DNA of 64,000 nucleotides from Pseudomonas viridiflava (GTDB taxonomy: Bacteria; Pseudomonadota; Gammaproteobacteria; Pseudomonadales; Pseudomonadaceae). The notes beneath the pieces were generated by a model that worked only from the letters and a program-made list of their open reading frames with translations, did no database searches and had not been told where the DNA came from. The stretch's first letter is position 1. Each line of letters opens with the position of its first letter. Below, in pieces: positions 1-7,739 of the stretch. A program made the translations under genes and the position numbers. The DNA lies in assembly GCA_900596015.1 (NCBI GenBank), contig UVIF01000023.1, positions 744,001 to 808,000 on the forward strand, read 5' to 3'.

Positions 1-1
1 C

Positions 2-94
2 ATGGAACGGATCCTTGAAGAGCGGTATACCCGAGAACGGTTCGGGTCTGGCAAGCAGAGCGGTCCCAGCCTCGGGCTCGTTGGGGAGGATTGA
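2..94 (+). CDS. Possible 3' end of an unidentified gene
   Basis: A plus-strand frame is open from the left edge to a TGA at 92-94. It encodes about 30 charged residues beginning MERILEERYTRER. If real, it is the C-terminus of a gene that starts outside the window. No domain can be recognised. A competing frame stays open to about position 175 but overlaps the antisense gene at 146-355, so this reading is only slightly preferred. Confidence 0.25.
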   Translation: MERILEERYTRERFGSGKQSGPSLGLVGED

Positions 95-145
95 CGCTCG
101 TGATGGCCCAATGAGCACATCGATGGGTGAAAAGCCGCGCAGCGG

Positions 146-355
146 TCAGACTTCGCTGCGCAGTTCCTCGAGATAGCGGGTGCCGCGCACGGTGAGGGCC
201 AGCCGCGTCCGGCTATCTGGGGTGACCGTGGTCACCACGTAACCGACCAGCAGCAAAGCGCGCAGGGCGAAACCGTCCTCGCTGCCGAATGCCTGCCATT
301 GGGCGCTCTCTATCAGCGTCAGCAACCGCTTGTAGTTAGCCTGGTCTTCCGTCAT
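146..355 (-). CDS. Small hypothetical protein, 69 aa
   Basis: The gene has an ATG start and encodes a soluble, mildly acidic protein with no signal peptide. The C-terminal stretch LTVRGTRYLEEL resembles the wing and last helix of winged-helix proteins, which often read LTxxGxxxL. The N-terminal half is predicted helical. That would fit a minimal DNA-binding or protein-interaction domain, but the resemblance is weak. It stands alone, with 249 bp between it and the next gene. I do not recognise a family. Confidence 0.5.
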   Translation of the reverse strand: MTEDQANYKRLLTLIESAQWQAFGSEDGFALRALLLVGYVVTTVTPDSRTRLALTVRGTRYLEELRSEV

Positions 356-604
356 CAGTACCCAGCCTCCGTCGCATCCATTGCACGTGCGGCCAGCTTA
401 CTCAAAAGCATCGACCAGGGCACAGGAAAAAGCATGCCGGGCGTCTTCGAGCATGGAAGTGGCGGCTGCGGCCGGGCGGTGAAAAAACTAATGGCAGCAG
501 GGAGGCGGTTTCGGCCAACATCAGCTATAGCTTTTTACAGCCCCGGGCGATTTCTGCCGGTTTCTTCCCCCTGCCTTATCGACATCGACCGTTAGGGTGA
601 CTCC

Positions 605-865
605 ATGGCTTCCATCGAAGCGGTACTAGCAGGGCTCGACCCGCCCTTGAAACATGAAACCCACATGGAGGAAGGGCTGCTCAACCTGACCCTGATCGAC
701 CCCAATGTGCCCGCGCAAGTGATGCGCAGCCTGGCGCCTCATGAATACAAGGACAGCACCACGTTTCGCCTGCTGGTGTTGTATGCGGTCAACGAAATCC
801 GTGGCAAGGGCTCCCATGCGCCACTGGAAGTGATGCCCGCCATGGAATGGGACTCGCACACCTGA
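605..865 (+). CDS. Small hypothetical protein, 86 aa
   Basis: The ATG at 605 has an AGGGTG ribosome-binding site a few bases upstream. The product is soluble and acidic, with no signal peptide, membrane segment or cysteines. A central part (about residues 45-65) looks like an amphipathic helix. No family is recognised. The next small gene at 972 is on the same strand but 106 bp away behind its own leader, so co-transcription is uncertain. Confidence 0.65.
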   Translation: MASIEAVLAGLDPPLKHETHMEEGLLNLTLIDPNVPAQVMRSLAPHEYKDSTTFRLLVLYAVNEIRGKGSHAPLEVMPAMEWDSHT

Positions 866-927
866 TTGCAGAGAGCTTGCCAGGCCAGCGACAACTCGTC
901 GCTGTGCTGCACATTTTCTGAATCTTT

Positions 928-963
928 CCTGCGTATCACAACTCAATGATGAGTCAACGCAGG
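928..963 (+). promoter_or_regulatory. Leader hairpin covering the ribosome-binding site
   Basis: CCTGCGT (928-934) pairs perfectly with ACGCAGG (957-963). The right arm includes the first bases of the AGGAG Shine-Dalgarno sequence of the gene at 972. The stem is 7 bp with a 22-nt loop. Folding would hide the ribosome-binding site, so translation may depend on opening it. That role is inferred; only the complementarity is seen. Confidence 0.35.
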
Positions 964-971
964 AGATCACC

Positions 972-1238
972 ATGCCGAACCCAACACTGTTCATCATTGA
1001 CTACCGGCTCCATGGAGCGGAAAAGTCGTTCATCATCCGTCTACCTACTCTGAACAATGCCGATGCCTGGCATTGGGCAAGTTGTGATGCAGGGGTCGGT
1101 GTCATCCCCAAGTTCGGCCGCGAACGGGTGCAGAAAGTCAGCAAGCCCAAGGCCGAGCAATATGGCATTACCGATGTACGCTGGAGGCCGTCCGGCCAGC
1201 AGGCACGTGAACAACTGGGAATCGAAACGGCTCATTGA
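972..1238 (+). CDS. DUF6555-like hypothetical protein, 88 aa
   Basis: The ATG at 972 follows AGGAG at good spacing. The protein starts with an alternating hydrophobic stretch (LFIIDYRLHGAEKSFIIRLP), has a central ADAWHWASCDAGVGVIP segment and a basic C-terminal half (KVSKPKAEQYGITDVRW). It has no signal peptide. It resembles the short Pseudomonas-restricted family that I recall as DUF6555; the function is unknown. The family assignment is from memory and should be confirmed with a profile search. Confidence 0.7.
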   Translation: MPNPTLFIIDYRLHGAEKSFIIRLPTLNNADAWHWASCDAGVGVIPKFGRERVQKVSKPKAEQYGITDVRWRPSGQQAREQLGIETAH

Positions 1239-1439
1239 GCCGTCTGATCTCCGCTTTGCTGCGCCGCCTTCGTTTCATCCGTTGTTGCAGGACCATGCCG
1301 GGGGTCGCCCACGCAACCCTCGCAGTTAATCCTTTTCGCAGCCAATCCCCTCCGCAGTCAATCCTAAGTTCCCCTCGCCGCTCCTCGCTCATTCATCGAA
1401 TATCGCAATGATTCGCGATTCCGCTGAGCACATCCGCTT

Positions 1440-1467
1440 GAACTTCCCGGTTTTCGTATCCCTCTGC
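1440..1467 (+). promoter_or_regulatory. Candidate AlgU (sigma-22) promoter of the alcohol dehydrogenase
   Basis: GAACTT at 1440-1445 is followed after exactly 17 bp by TCTGC at 1463-1467. The AlgU/RpoE-type consensus in Pseudomonas is GAACTT, 16-17 bp, TCTGA. The site ends 35 bp before the ATG of the zinc alcohol dehydrogenase, a natural promoter position. This would place that gene under envelope or osmotic stress control. Confidence 0.45.
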
Positions 1468-1502
1468 TGATAACCCCCCCTGAACAAGAGGCTACGAAGA
1501 AC

Positions 1503-2729
1503 ATGAGAGCACTTACCTACCACGGCGCTCACGACGTCAAGGTCGACACCGTTCCCGACCCCCAGCTGCAGGATGCCGACGATATCATTCTGCGCGTCAC
1601 GGCCACCGCCATCTGCGGCTCGGACCTGCACCTGTACCGCGGCAAGATACCCACGGTCGAACACGGCGACATCTTCGGCCACGAGTTCATGGGTGTGGTC
1701 GAGGAAGTCGGCACCGGAGTCACTGCCGTCAGCCCCGGCGACCGGGTGGTTATCCCCTTCGTGATTGCCTGTGGCAGCTGTTTCTTCTGCAATCTCGACC
1801 AATTCGCCGCATGCGAGACGACCAATACCGGCCGCGGGGCGATTATGAACAAGAAGTCGATTCCACCGGGGGCGGCATTGTTCGGCTTCAGTCACCTTTA
1901 TGGCGGTGTGCCTGGCGGGCAAGCCGAATACGTGCGCGTACCGAAGGCCAACACCGGTCCGTTCAAGGTGCCAGGCACACTTGCCGACGAGAAGGTACTG
2001 TTTCTTTCCGACATTCTGCCGACCGCTTTCCAGGCCGTGAAAAACACCGAGATCGGCCAGGGCTCGAGCATTGCCATTTACGGCGCTGGCCCCGTCGGAC
2101 TGCTTTGCGCCGCCGTGGCGCGGATGCTCGGTGCCGAGCGTATCTTCATGGTCGATCACCACCCCTACCGCCTGGCGTATGCGCAACAGGCCTACGGCGT
2201 GATTCCGATCAATTTCGATGAAGACGATGATCCAGCCGACACCATCATCCGCCAGACTCCAGGTTCGCGCGGTGTCGACGGCGTAGTGGATGCGGTGGGC
2301 TTCGAAGCCAAGGGCAGCACTACCGAAACCGTGTTGGCGGCACTGAAACTGGAAGGCAGCAGCGGCAAGGCGCTGCGCCAGTGCATCGCAGCCGTGCGTC
2401 GCGGCGGCGTGGTCAGCGTGCCGGGCGTATACGCCGGGTTCATCCACGGCTTCCTGTTCGGCGACGCGTTCGACAAGGGCCTGACCTTCCGCATGGGCCA
2501 GACCCACGTGCAGCGCTATCTGCCGGAGTTGCTCGAGCACATCGAAGCGGGCCGGCTGACGCCCGAAACCATCATTACCCACCGCATGTCCCTGGAGCAG
2601 GCGGCCGAAGGCTACAAGATCTTCGACAAAAAGCAGGAAGACTGCCGCAAGGTCATTCTCACGCCGGGCGAGCCGACCATCGAAGCTCCAGTCGTCGAGC
2701 CGACCGCAGGTGTCATTCCGGCGCTTTGA
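1503..2729 (+). CDS. Zinc-dependent alcohol dehydrogenase (formaldehyde dehydrogenase-like)
   Basis: This is a 408-residue medium-chain dehydrogenase/reductase that oxidises an alcohol or aldehyde adduct with NAD(P). The catalytic zinc ligands are Cys38 (AICGSD) and His60-Glu61 (GHEF). A structural zinc site is intact at Cys90, Cys93, Cys96 and Cys104. The Rossmann motif YGAGPVG lies near residue 195. The long insertion and overall layout fit the group often annotated as glutathione-dependent formaldehyde dehydrogenase, but substrate cannot be read from sequence. The ATG at 1503 has a GAAGAA-type site before it. The gene is monocistronic, with an AlgU-like promoter upstream, suggesting a stress role. 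Confidence 0.9.
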   Translation: MRALTYHGAHDVKVDTVPDPQLQDADDIILRVTATAICGSDLHLYRGKIPTVEHGDIFGHEFMGVVEEVGTGVTAVSPGDRVVIPFVIACGSCFFCNLDQFAACETTNTGRGAIMNKKSIPPGAALFGFSHLYGGVPGGQAEYVRVPKANTGPFKVPGTLADEKVLFLSDILPTAFQAVKNTEIGQGSSIAIYGAGPVGLLCAAVARMLGAERIFMVDHHPYRLAYAQQAYGVIPINFDEDDDPADTIIRQTPGSRGVDGVVDAVGFEAKGSTTETVLAALKLEGSSGKALRQCIAAVRRGGVVSVPGVYAGFIHGFLFGDAFDKGLTFRMGQTHVQRYLPELLEHIEAGRLTPETIITHRMSLEQAAEGYKIFDKKQEDCRKVILTPGEPTIEAPVVEPTAGVIPAL

Positions 2730-2869
2730 GGTAACGCACAGCAAGGCTGGGTGATGCCTGGCCTTGGCTGCTGCGCGCCAACGGACCGCGATCAGCGATC
2801 GACATTGGATGAAACGAGCGCTGCAGGTGGCTGTCTAGAGCAGTAACACCCATTGAAGTGAGTTATCCC

Positions 2870-2956
2870 ATGTTGAAGTTTCTTGGCAGTACCGTCGGTA
2901 TCATCTTCCTGATCGGCCTGGTCGTGGTCATCGGCCTGTTCAAGCTGGTCTTCTGA
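2870..2956 (+). CDS. 28-aa single-pass membrane peptide
   Basis: This short ORF starts at an ATG preceded by GAAGTGAG and stops with TGA at 2954-2956. It encodes MLKFLGSTVG followed by an uninterrupted hydrophobic helix (about residues 8-28) ending in LFKLVF. It is almost wholly one transmembrane segment with a lysine near each end. It sits 140 bp after the alcohol dehydrogenase on the same strand and before a GC-rich hairpin. Coding is supported by the clean membrane pattern and codon choice. Function is unknown. Confidence 0.55.
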   Translation: MLKFLGSTVGIIFLIGLVVVIGLFKLVF

Positions 2957-2964
2957 ACCCAGTC

Positions 2965-2985
2965 GGGGCGCTCATCGAGCGTCCC
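2965..2985 (+). terminator. Hairpin after the 28-aa peptide gene
   Basis: GGGGCGCTC (2965-2973), loop ATC, GAGCGTCCC (2977-2985) forms a 9-bp stem with one G-T wobble, 8 bases after the stop codon. No T-run follows, so this is a possible stability element or weak terminator. Confidence 0.3.
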
Positions 2986-3056
2986 TGCCCTGCGCGGGCC
3001 GCTGCGCAATCGCCGCCATGTCCCGCAGTCCAATCGAAAGCCCCAGTCACTGCCTG

Positions 3057-4637
3057 TCAAACGGCGCCTGCCATCGCCACGCCTTTTCGACCTTCCAGCT
3101 TGACCTGATACATCGCCTGGTCTGCCGCCTTGAGCAACGTATCCAGATCTTCACCGTGCACGGGGCACAGCGAGATCCCGACGCTGCCGGACAGTGAAAG
3201 CGCGCCGACGCTGGTGGAAATTGGCAGCTCGATAGCATCCAGCAGTTGCTGCGCCTTGAGGATCACGCTGTCTGGATTGGCCAGATCGGAAACCAGTGCC
3301 ACGAACTCATCGCCGCCGTAACGCGCGACCGTGTCGTAATGGCGCACCGTCTCGCGCATGCGTTTGGCCAAGGTCTGCAGAACCTGATCACCGACCGCAT
3401 GGCCGTGTTCGTCATTGATCTGCTTGAAATGATCGAGGTCGATCAGCATGACCGCGAACGGCACGCCTTGCTCGGTCCATTGCTGCAGTGCCTGGGCGAA
3501 GCGATCTGCCAGCAGGTAACGGTTGGGCAGCTGGGTGAGCACGTCGTGGGTGGCCAGAAACGCTGAGCGTTCATGCTCCAGTTCGGCGGCCTCTATGGCC
3601 GAGAAGTGCCTGACCAGAACCAGCGGCACCACCACCAGACTGGCCATCAGGATGGCCAGAATCAACAGATTCCCGGGCCCCAGCACATCCATCAAGCGCA
3701 GTTGTCGCTGAAAGCTGAGTGACACGGGTTGTGTAGGGCTGTCCACGTACACACTGTCGGTCAGCCTCGGCAAGGCGAGTTCGTCCCACCAACGCCCGGC
3801 CACCGGCTCCATGGCAACCACCTGACTGGGGTTGTCATCGCTGTGCAACTGAGCGCTCACGGCCACACGCGCGTCGCTGTTGTGGCGCACGATGGCGCCC
3901 AGCAGCGCATCGGTCTTGATCAGCAGCATGGCGACCATGGTGCTGCCGAAGAAATTCGGCAAGGCGTGCTGGGTATCCTGATCGGAACGCGACACCGACT
4001 TCATCAGAATGTAGGCGTCGCCGCCTTCATGCAGGGCGAAGACCGGCGAGACCACCGGCAGCGAGTTCTGACGAATGCGCGCCAACGCGTTGGCCAGGTA
4101 TGGCACTGTTTCCAGGCGCACGCCATAGATGACGCTGGCTTGGGGCAACTGCGGCGACATGAACAGAATGGGCCAGGTCGCCTCCGCTGCGGCTCGCGAA
4201 TCACCGGTCGCTGGCGCGGCCGCCGCGAGTCGATTCAGCTCGACGCCTTGCGCAGCGAAATTCTTCAATTCGAAATCGGGCAGCCAGGTGCGCCGCAGCA
4301 ATGCAGCAAAATCGAATTGCTCGTTCACCGGTACGCTGCGCGCCACTTCCAGCATGTAAATGTGCGGGTACGCCGCCAGCACGGCCGCGCCGTAGCGGGC
4401 TGCCGCATCGGTATCGCTCTGCTTGACAGCCTGCAGGAATGCTGCAAAGCCTGCCAGCACAGCATCATTGGTGTCGAGCTGATTGCGCACAGTGCCGGCG
4501 ATGCTCTGTACATACTCGGAAAAGCGCGTCTCCTGCCGCTGGATTTCGGATCGCAACAGCGAGAAAGCCGAAAATACGATCAAGCCGAGCGCCAGGCCGA
4601 TAAAACCTGCGAGCGATGGGCGGCGTCTGATCAACAT
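3057..4637 (-). CDS. Membrane diguanylate cyclase (periplasmic sensor plus GGDEF)
   Basis: The product makes cyclic-di-GMP from two GTP. Using the ATG at 4637 (526 aa), a transmembrane helix (about residues 11-29) is followed by a roughly 290-residue periplasmic CHASE-like sensor, a second helix (about 322-342) and a C-terminal GGDEF domain. The active-site GGDEF at 441-445 is intact. The product-inhibition site RxxD is present as RHYD at 432-435. No EAL domain is present. A longer upstream reading to 4760 adds 41 residues unlike a signal anchor and was rejected. The periplasmic ligand is unknown. The gene lies downstream of glgX on the same strand but behind a strong hairpin, so it is probably transcribed separately. 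Confidence 0.9.
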   Translation of the reverse strand: MLIRRRPSLAGFIGLALGLIVFSAFSLLRSEIQRQETRFSEYVQSIAGTVRNQLDTNDAVLAGFAAFLQAVKQSDTDAAARYGAAVLAAYPHIYMLEVARSVPVNEQFDFAALLRRTWLPDFELKNFAAQGVELNRLAAAAPATGDSRAAAEATWPILFMSPQLPQASVIYGVRLETVPYLANALARIRQNSLPVVSPVFALHEGGDAYILMKSVSRSDQDTQHALPNFFGSTMVAMLLIKTDALLGAIVRHNSDARVAVSAQLHSDDNPSQVVAMEPVAGRWWDELALPRLTDSVYVDSPTQPVSLSFQRQLRLMDVLGPGNLLILAILMASLVVVPLVLVRHFSAIEAAELEHERSAFLATHDVLTQLPNRYLLADRFAQALQQWTEQGVPFAVMLIDLDHFKQINDEHGHAVGDQVLQTLAKRMRETVRHYDTVARYGGDEFVALVSDLANPDSVILKAQQLLDAIELPISTSVGALSLSGSVGISLCPVHGEDLDTLLKAADQAMYQVKLEGRKGVAMAGAV

Positions 4638-4843
4638 CGTGGCAATATCCAACGCACGAGCATGCACGGGCAGTAAGTTTCGGGGTCGTCGAAGGACGTC
4701 ATGGGTGGCTGCGCAAGGCAGCAAAGGATGATGTCGACGGTACGCAGGGCCGGCAACCACGGGGTTGACCGGCGCCTGCTGAGCAAGCTAGCAAATTGCC
4801 ATCTCAGCGTCTACAACGGCTCGTCGCTATCAATGAAGGGCAA

Positions 4844-4881
4844 ATGCCCCACGATGGCCAGGACTGGCCACCGTGGGGCAT
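4844..4881 (-). terminator. Terminator-like hairpin after glgX
   Basis: ATGCCCCACGATGGCCA (4844-4860) pairs with TGGCCACCGTGGGGCAT (4865-4881) around loop GGAC. The stem is 17 bp with one wobble. It lies 16 bases past the glgX stop. Only a short T-stretch follows on the minus strand. Confidence 0.5.
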
Positions 4882-4896
4882 CGGGTTGCAGCGGTA

Positions 4897-7071
4897 TCAG
4901 CGACGCTTCTTGCTCACTGGCTTGGCCAGTTCGAACATCAGTACCGAACGTCCTGTTACGGCGTACTCGGTGCCGAAGTCGAACGACTCACCGGCTTCGA
5001 AGTCGGTCTGGTTGGTGTCCAGTTGCAGGATCCAACGCTTGCCTTCCGGCACTTCCGGCAAGGTGAAACCGACCACGTCATGGTGCGCGTTGACCACGAT
5101 CAACAACGAATGGTCGACCCCGGCGCGGCGGATACCACTGGACTGGGTGCGGCCATCGAGCAGGATGCCCATGCAGCGGTTGCTGCCGTCCTGCCATTGC
5201 TCGACGCCCATCTCGCTGCCGTTGGGCTGGATCCAGCTGACATCCTTGATGCCCAGGCTTTCGTCATAGGCCCCGGTGAAGAAGCGATTGCGGCGCAGCA
5301 GCGGGTAGCGATTGCGCAGTTCGATCAGGTATTTGACGAAATCCTGAAGCTCGCTGCTCTGCTCGCTGATGTTCCAGTCAACCCAGCCGATTTCGCTGTC
5401 CTGGCAATAGGCATTGTTGCTGCCACCCTGGGTGCGAGCGAACTCATCGCCAGCCAGCAGCATCGGCGTGCCCTGGGCAAGAAACAGCGTCGCCAGCAGG
5501 TTGCGCATCTGCCGGTAGCGCAGCGCGACGATTTCCGGATCATCGGTCGGGCCTTCGACGCCGCAGTTCCACGAGCGGTTGTCGGAGTGACCATCGCGGT
5601 TGTCTTCACCGTTGGCTTCGTTGTGCTTCTCGTTGTACGACACCAGGTCGTTCAGAGTGAAGCCGTCATGCGCGGTGATGAAGTTGACCGAGGACGCCGG
5701 CTTGCGACCACGACGGTTGAACTGATCGCCCGAGCCGAGGAAGATCTTCGCGAAATCGCCAAGCATCTCGTCGTCGCCCTTCCAGAACGCACGGGAGATA
5801 TCGCGAAACTTGTCATTCCATTCCATCCAGCCCGGCGGGAAGTTGCCCACCTGATAGCCGCCCGGCCCGCAGTCCCACGGCTCGGCAACCAGCTTGACCT
5901 TGGCCAGGACCGGATCCTGGCGGCAGGCATCGAGGAAACCGCCGCCTTCGCTGAAGCCATGGGCTTCACGACCCAGAATGGTCGCGAGGTCGAAGCGGAA
6001 GCCGTCCACGCCCATTTCCGAACTCCAGTAGCGCAGGGAGTCGGTGACCATCTGCAAGACGCAGGGGTGGCTCATGTTCAGGGTGTTGCCGGTGCCGGTG
6101 TCATTGATGTAGTAACGCGCATCGTCTGGCATCAAGCGGTAATAGTTGGCGTTGTCGATACCCTTGAGCGACAGGGTCGGGCCCATCTCGTTGCCTTCGG
6201 CAGTGTGGTTGTAGACCACGTCGAGAATCACTTCCAGTCCGGCCTTGTGGAAGCGCGAGACCATGACCTTGAATTCGGCGATCGACGAGCCAGCCATGAA
6301 ACGGGCGTGCGGCGCGAAGAAGCCCAGGGTGTTGTAGCCCCAGAAGTTGTGCAGGCCTTTTTCCAACAGATGGTTGTCATCGAGGAAATAATGAACCGGC
6401 ATCAGCTCGACCGACGTGACACCCAGGGAGCGGATGTATTCGACCACGTCATTCTCGTGGAAGGCCGCAAAGGTACCGCGCTCCGACTCACGCACCGAAG
6501 GGTGGCGCATGGTGAAACCGCGCACGTGGGTCTCGTAGAAAATGGTCTTTTCCCACGGCACGTTCGGCTTGGCCGTACTGCCCCAGGTGAAGGCCGGGTC
6601 GATCACGCGGCAACGTGGCATGAAGGGTGCACTGTCACGCTCGTCGAACGACAGGTCGCCGTCTTCATGGCCCACGGTGTAGCCGAACAGCGCATCGTCC
6701 CACTTCAGCTCGCCCGAAATCTGCTTTGCGTAGGGGTCGATCAGCAGTTTGTTGGCGTTGAAACGGTGACCGTTGGCAGGGTCGTATGGACCGTGCACGC
6801 GGTAACCGTACAATGTGCCGGGGCGCGCATCGGGCAGGTAGCCGTGCCAGATCTCGTTGGTGAATTCAGGCAGCGCGATGCGTTCGATCTCTTCGACGCC
6901 GTCGGCATCGAACAGGCACAACTCAACCTTGGTAGCGTTGGCGGAAAAGATTGCAAAATTGACGCCCGACCCATCCCAGGTCGCGCCCAATGGGTACGGC
7001 AAGCCCTCGCTGACACGGCTGGCGGGACGTTCCTGGCTTGACGCACTGTCATTCATTGATTGATCAGACAT
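4897..7071 (-). CDS. glgX: Glycogen debranching enzyme GlgX
   Basis: This 724-residue GH13 isoamylase-type enzyme hydrolyses alpha-1,6 branches of glycogen limit dextrins in the cytoplasm. An N-terminal CBM48-like domain (PLGATWDGSGVNFAIFS) precedes the TIM barrel. Catalytic motifs are present: GFRFDLA (nucleophile Asp), LVAEPWD (acid Glu) and TAHDGFTL (transition-state Asp). The ATG at 7071 was chosen because GGAG stands about 10 bases upstream; the 26 residues before it are unlike the family. No other glycogen or trehalose genes adjoin it here. A weak AlgU-like promoter lies upstream. Confidence 0.95.
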   Translation of the reverse strand: MSDQSMNDSASSQERPASRVSEGLPYPLGATWDGSGVNFAIFSANATKVELCLFDADGVEEIERIALPEFTNEIWHGYLPDARPGTLYGYRVHGPYDPANGHRFNANKLLIDPYAKQISGELKWDDALFGYTVGHEDGDLSFDERDSAPFMPRCRVIDPAFTWGSTAKPNVPWEKTIFYETHVRGFTMRHPSVRESERGTFAAFHENDVVEYIRSLGVTSVELMPVHYFLDDNHLLEKGLHNFWGYNTLGFFAPHARFMAGSSIAEFKVMVSRFHKAGLEVILDVVYNHTAEGNEMGPTLSLKGIDNANYYRLMPDDARYYINDTGTGNTLNMSHPCVLQMVTDSLRYWSSEMGVDGFRFDLATILGREAHGFSEGGGFLDACRQDPVLAKVKLVAEPWDCGPGGYQVGNFPPGWMEWNDKFRDISRAFWKGDDEMLGDFAKIFLGSGDQFNRRGRKPASSVNFITAHDGFTLNDLVSYNEKHNEANGEDNRDGHSDNRSWNCGVEGPTDDPEIVALRYRQMRNLLATLFLAQGTPMLLAGDEFARTQGGSNNAYCQDSEIGWVDWNISEQSSELQDFVKYLIELRNRYPLLRRNRFFTGAYDESLGIKDVSWIQPNGSEMGVEQWQDGSNRCMGILLDGRTQSSGIRRAGVDHSLLIVVNAHHDVVGFTLPEVPEGKRWILQLDTNQTDFEAGESFDFGTEYAVTGRSVLMFELAKPVSKKRR

Positions 7072-7135
7072 GATCAAACACTCCGGAAATAGGTTGAGCC
7101 TGAGCTCTGAGGTAGACGACCAAAACGGTCTACTG

Positions 7136-7162
7136 ATAGAAGCGCGCACAGCCGAACAGTTC
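7136..7162 (-). promoter_or_regulatory. Weak AlgU-like promoter upstream of glgX
   Basis: On the minus strand, GAACTG (7162-7157), 16 bp, then TCTAT (7140-7136). This resembles the GAACTT/TCTGA consensus with mismatches in both elements. It sits about 65 bp before the glgX ATG. Chance occurrence is quite possible. Confidence 0.22.
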
Positions 7163-7298
7163 AGGATATTTTTCTGCCTCCAATGAGGGTCTGGTTCGAA
7201 GCCGACGACGCGCGATTGAACGCACAGGTTTATTGACGCTCTTAAAACAAGCTTTGCAAGAAGAGCGCAAGCGCCCTTGAAGAGAATGAGTTAACTCA

Positions 7299-7739
7299 AT
7301 GCGTATCCTGCTGATAGAAGACGATCCAATCCTGGCGCTACTGGCCGAGATAGCTCTGGAGGAAGATGGCCATGAGATCATCGGTCCTGCGTATGACGTC
7401 GCCGGAGCGCTGTCGCTGGCGCACGACCATCCCATTGACGTGGCATTCGTCGACATCAATCTGGATGGTCACGACGAAGGCGTAGGCCTGGCGCAGACAC
7501 TCTACGAGCAGTTCAAGATCCACTCGCTGTTCGTCAGCGGTCAGATCGATGTGGCCAAGGCCAACAGCGGCTACGCGTTGGGTTTGCTGTCCAAGCCCTA
7601 CAGCCCCAATGACCTGTCGCGCAGCGCACACATCGTGCATTCGCTGGTCAAAGGTGAACTACCCTTGAATCGGCCGCTGCCAGTGCCCTTGAAGCTTTTC
7701 ACAGAATCGCGCGGCCTATATGGAAAGAAGCATGAGTGA
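7299..7739 (+). CDS. Receiver-only response regulator
   Basis: This 146-residue protein is a single CheY-like receiver domain without a DNA-binding output. The acidic pair Glu7/Asp8-Asp9 (LIEDDP), phosphoacceptor Asp52 (AFVDINLDG), Ser80 (FVSGQ) and Lys99 (SKPYS) are all in place. The last 25 residues are a tail without recognised structure. It overlaps the start of the downstream kinase by 8 bases, so the two are translationally coupled and probably form a signalling pair. With no output domain it likely acts by protein binding, as a phosphate sink or as an intermediate in a relay. Confidence 0.9.
   Translation: MRILLIEDDPILALLAEIALEEDGHEIIGPAYDVAGALSLAHDHPIDVAFVDINLDGHDEGVGLAQTLYEQFKIHSLFVSGQIDVAKANSGYALGLLSKPYSPNDLSRSAHIVHSLVKGELPLNRPLPVPLKLFTESRGLYGKKHE

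Noticed and set aside
2738..2774. CAAGGC/GCCTTG repeat after the alcohol dehydrogenase
   Set aside because: Only six base pairs with a long loop and a bulge; no T-run. Not credible as a terminator.
4897..7041. Long plus-strand open frame (722 codons) opposite glgX
   Set aside because: It is the antisense of the well-supported glgX gene; its composition is an artefact of high-GC third positions.
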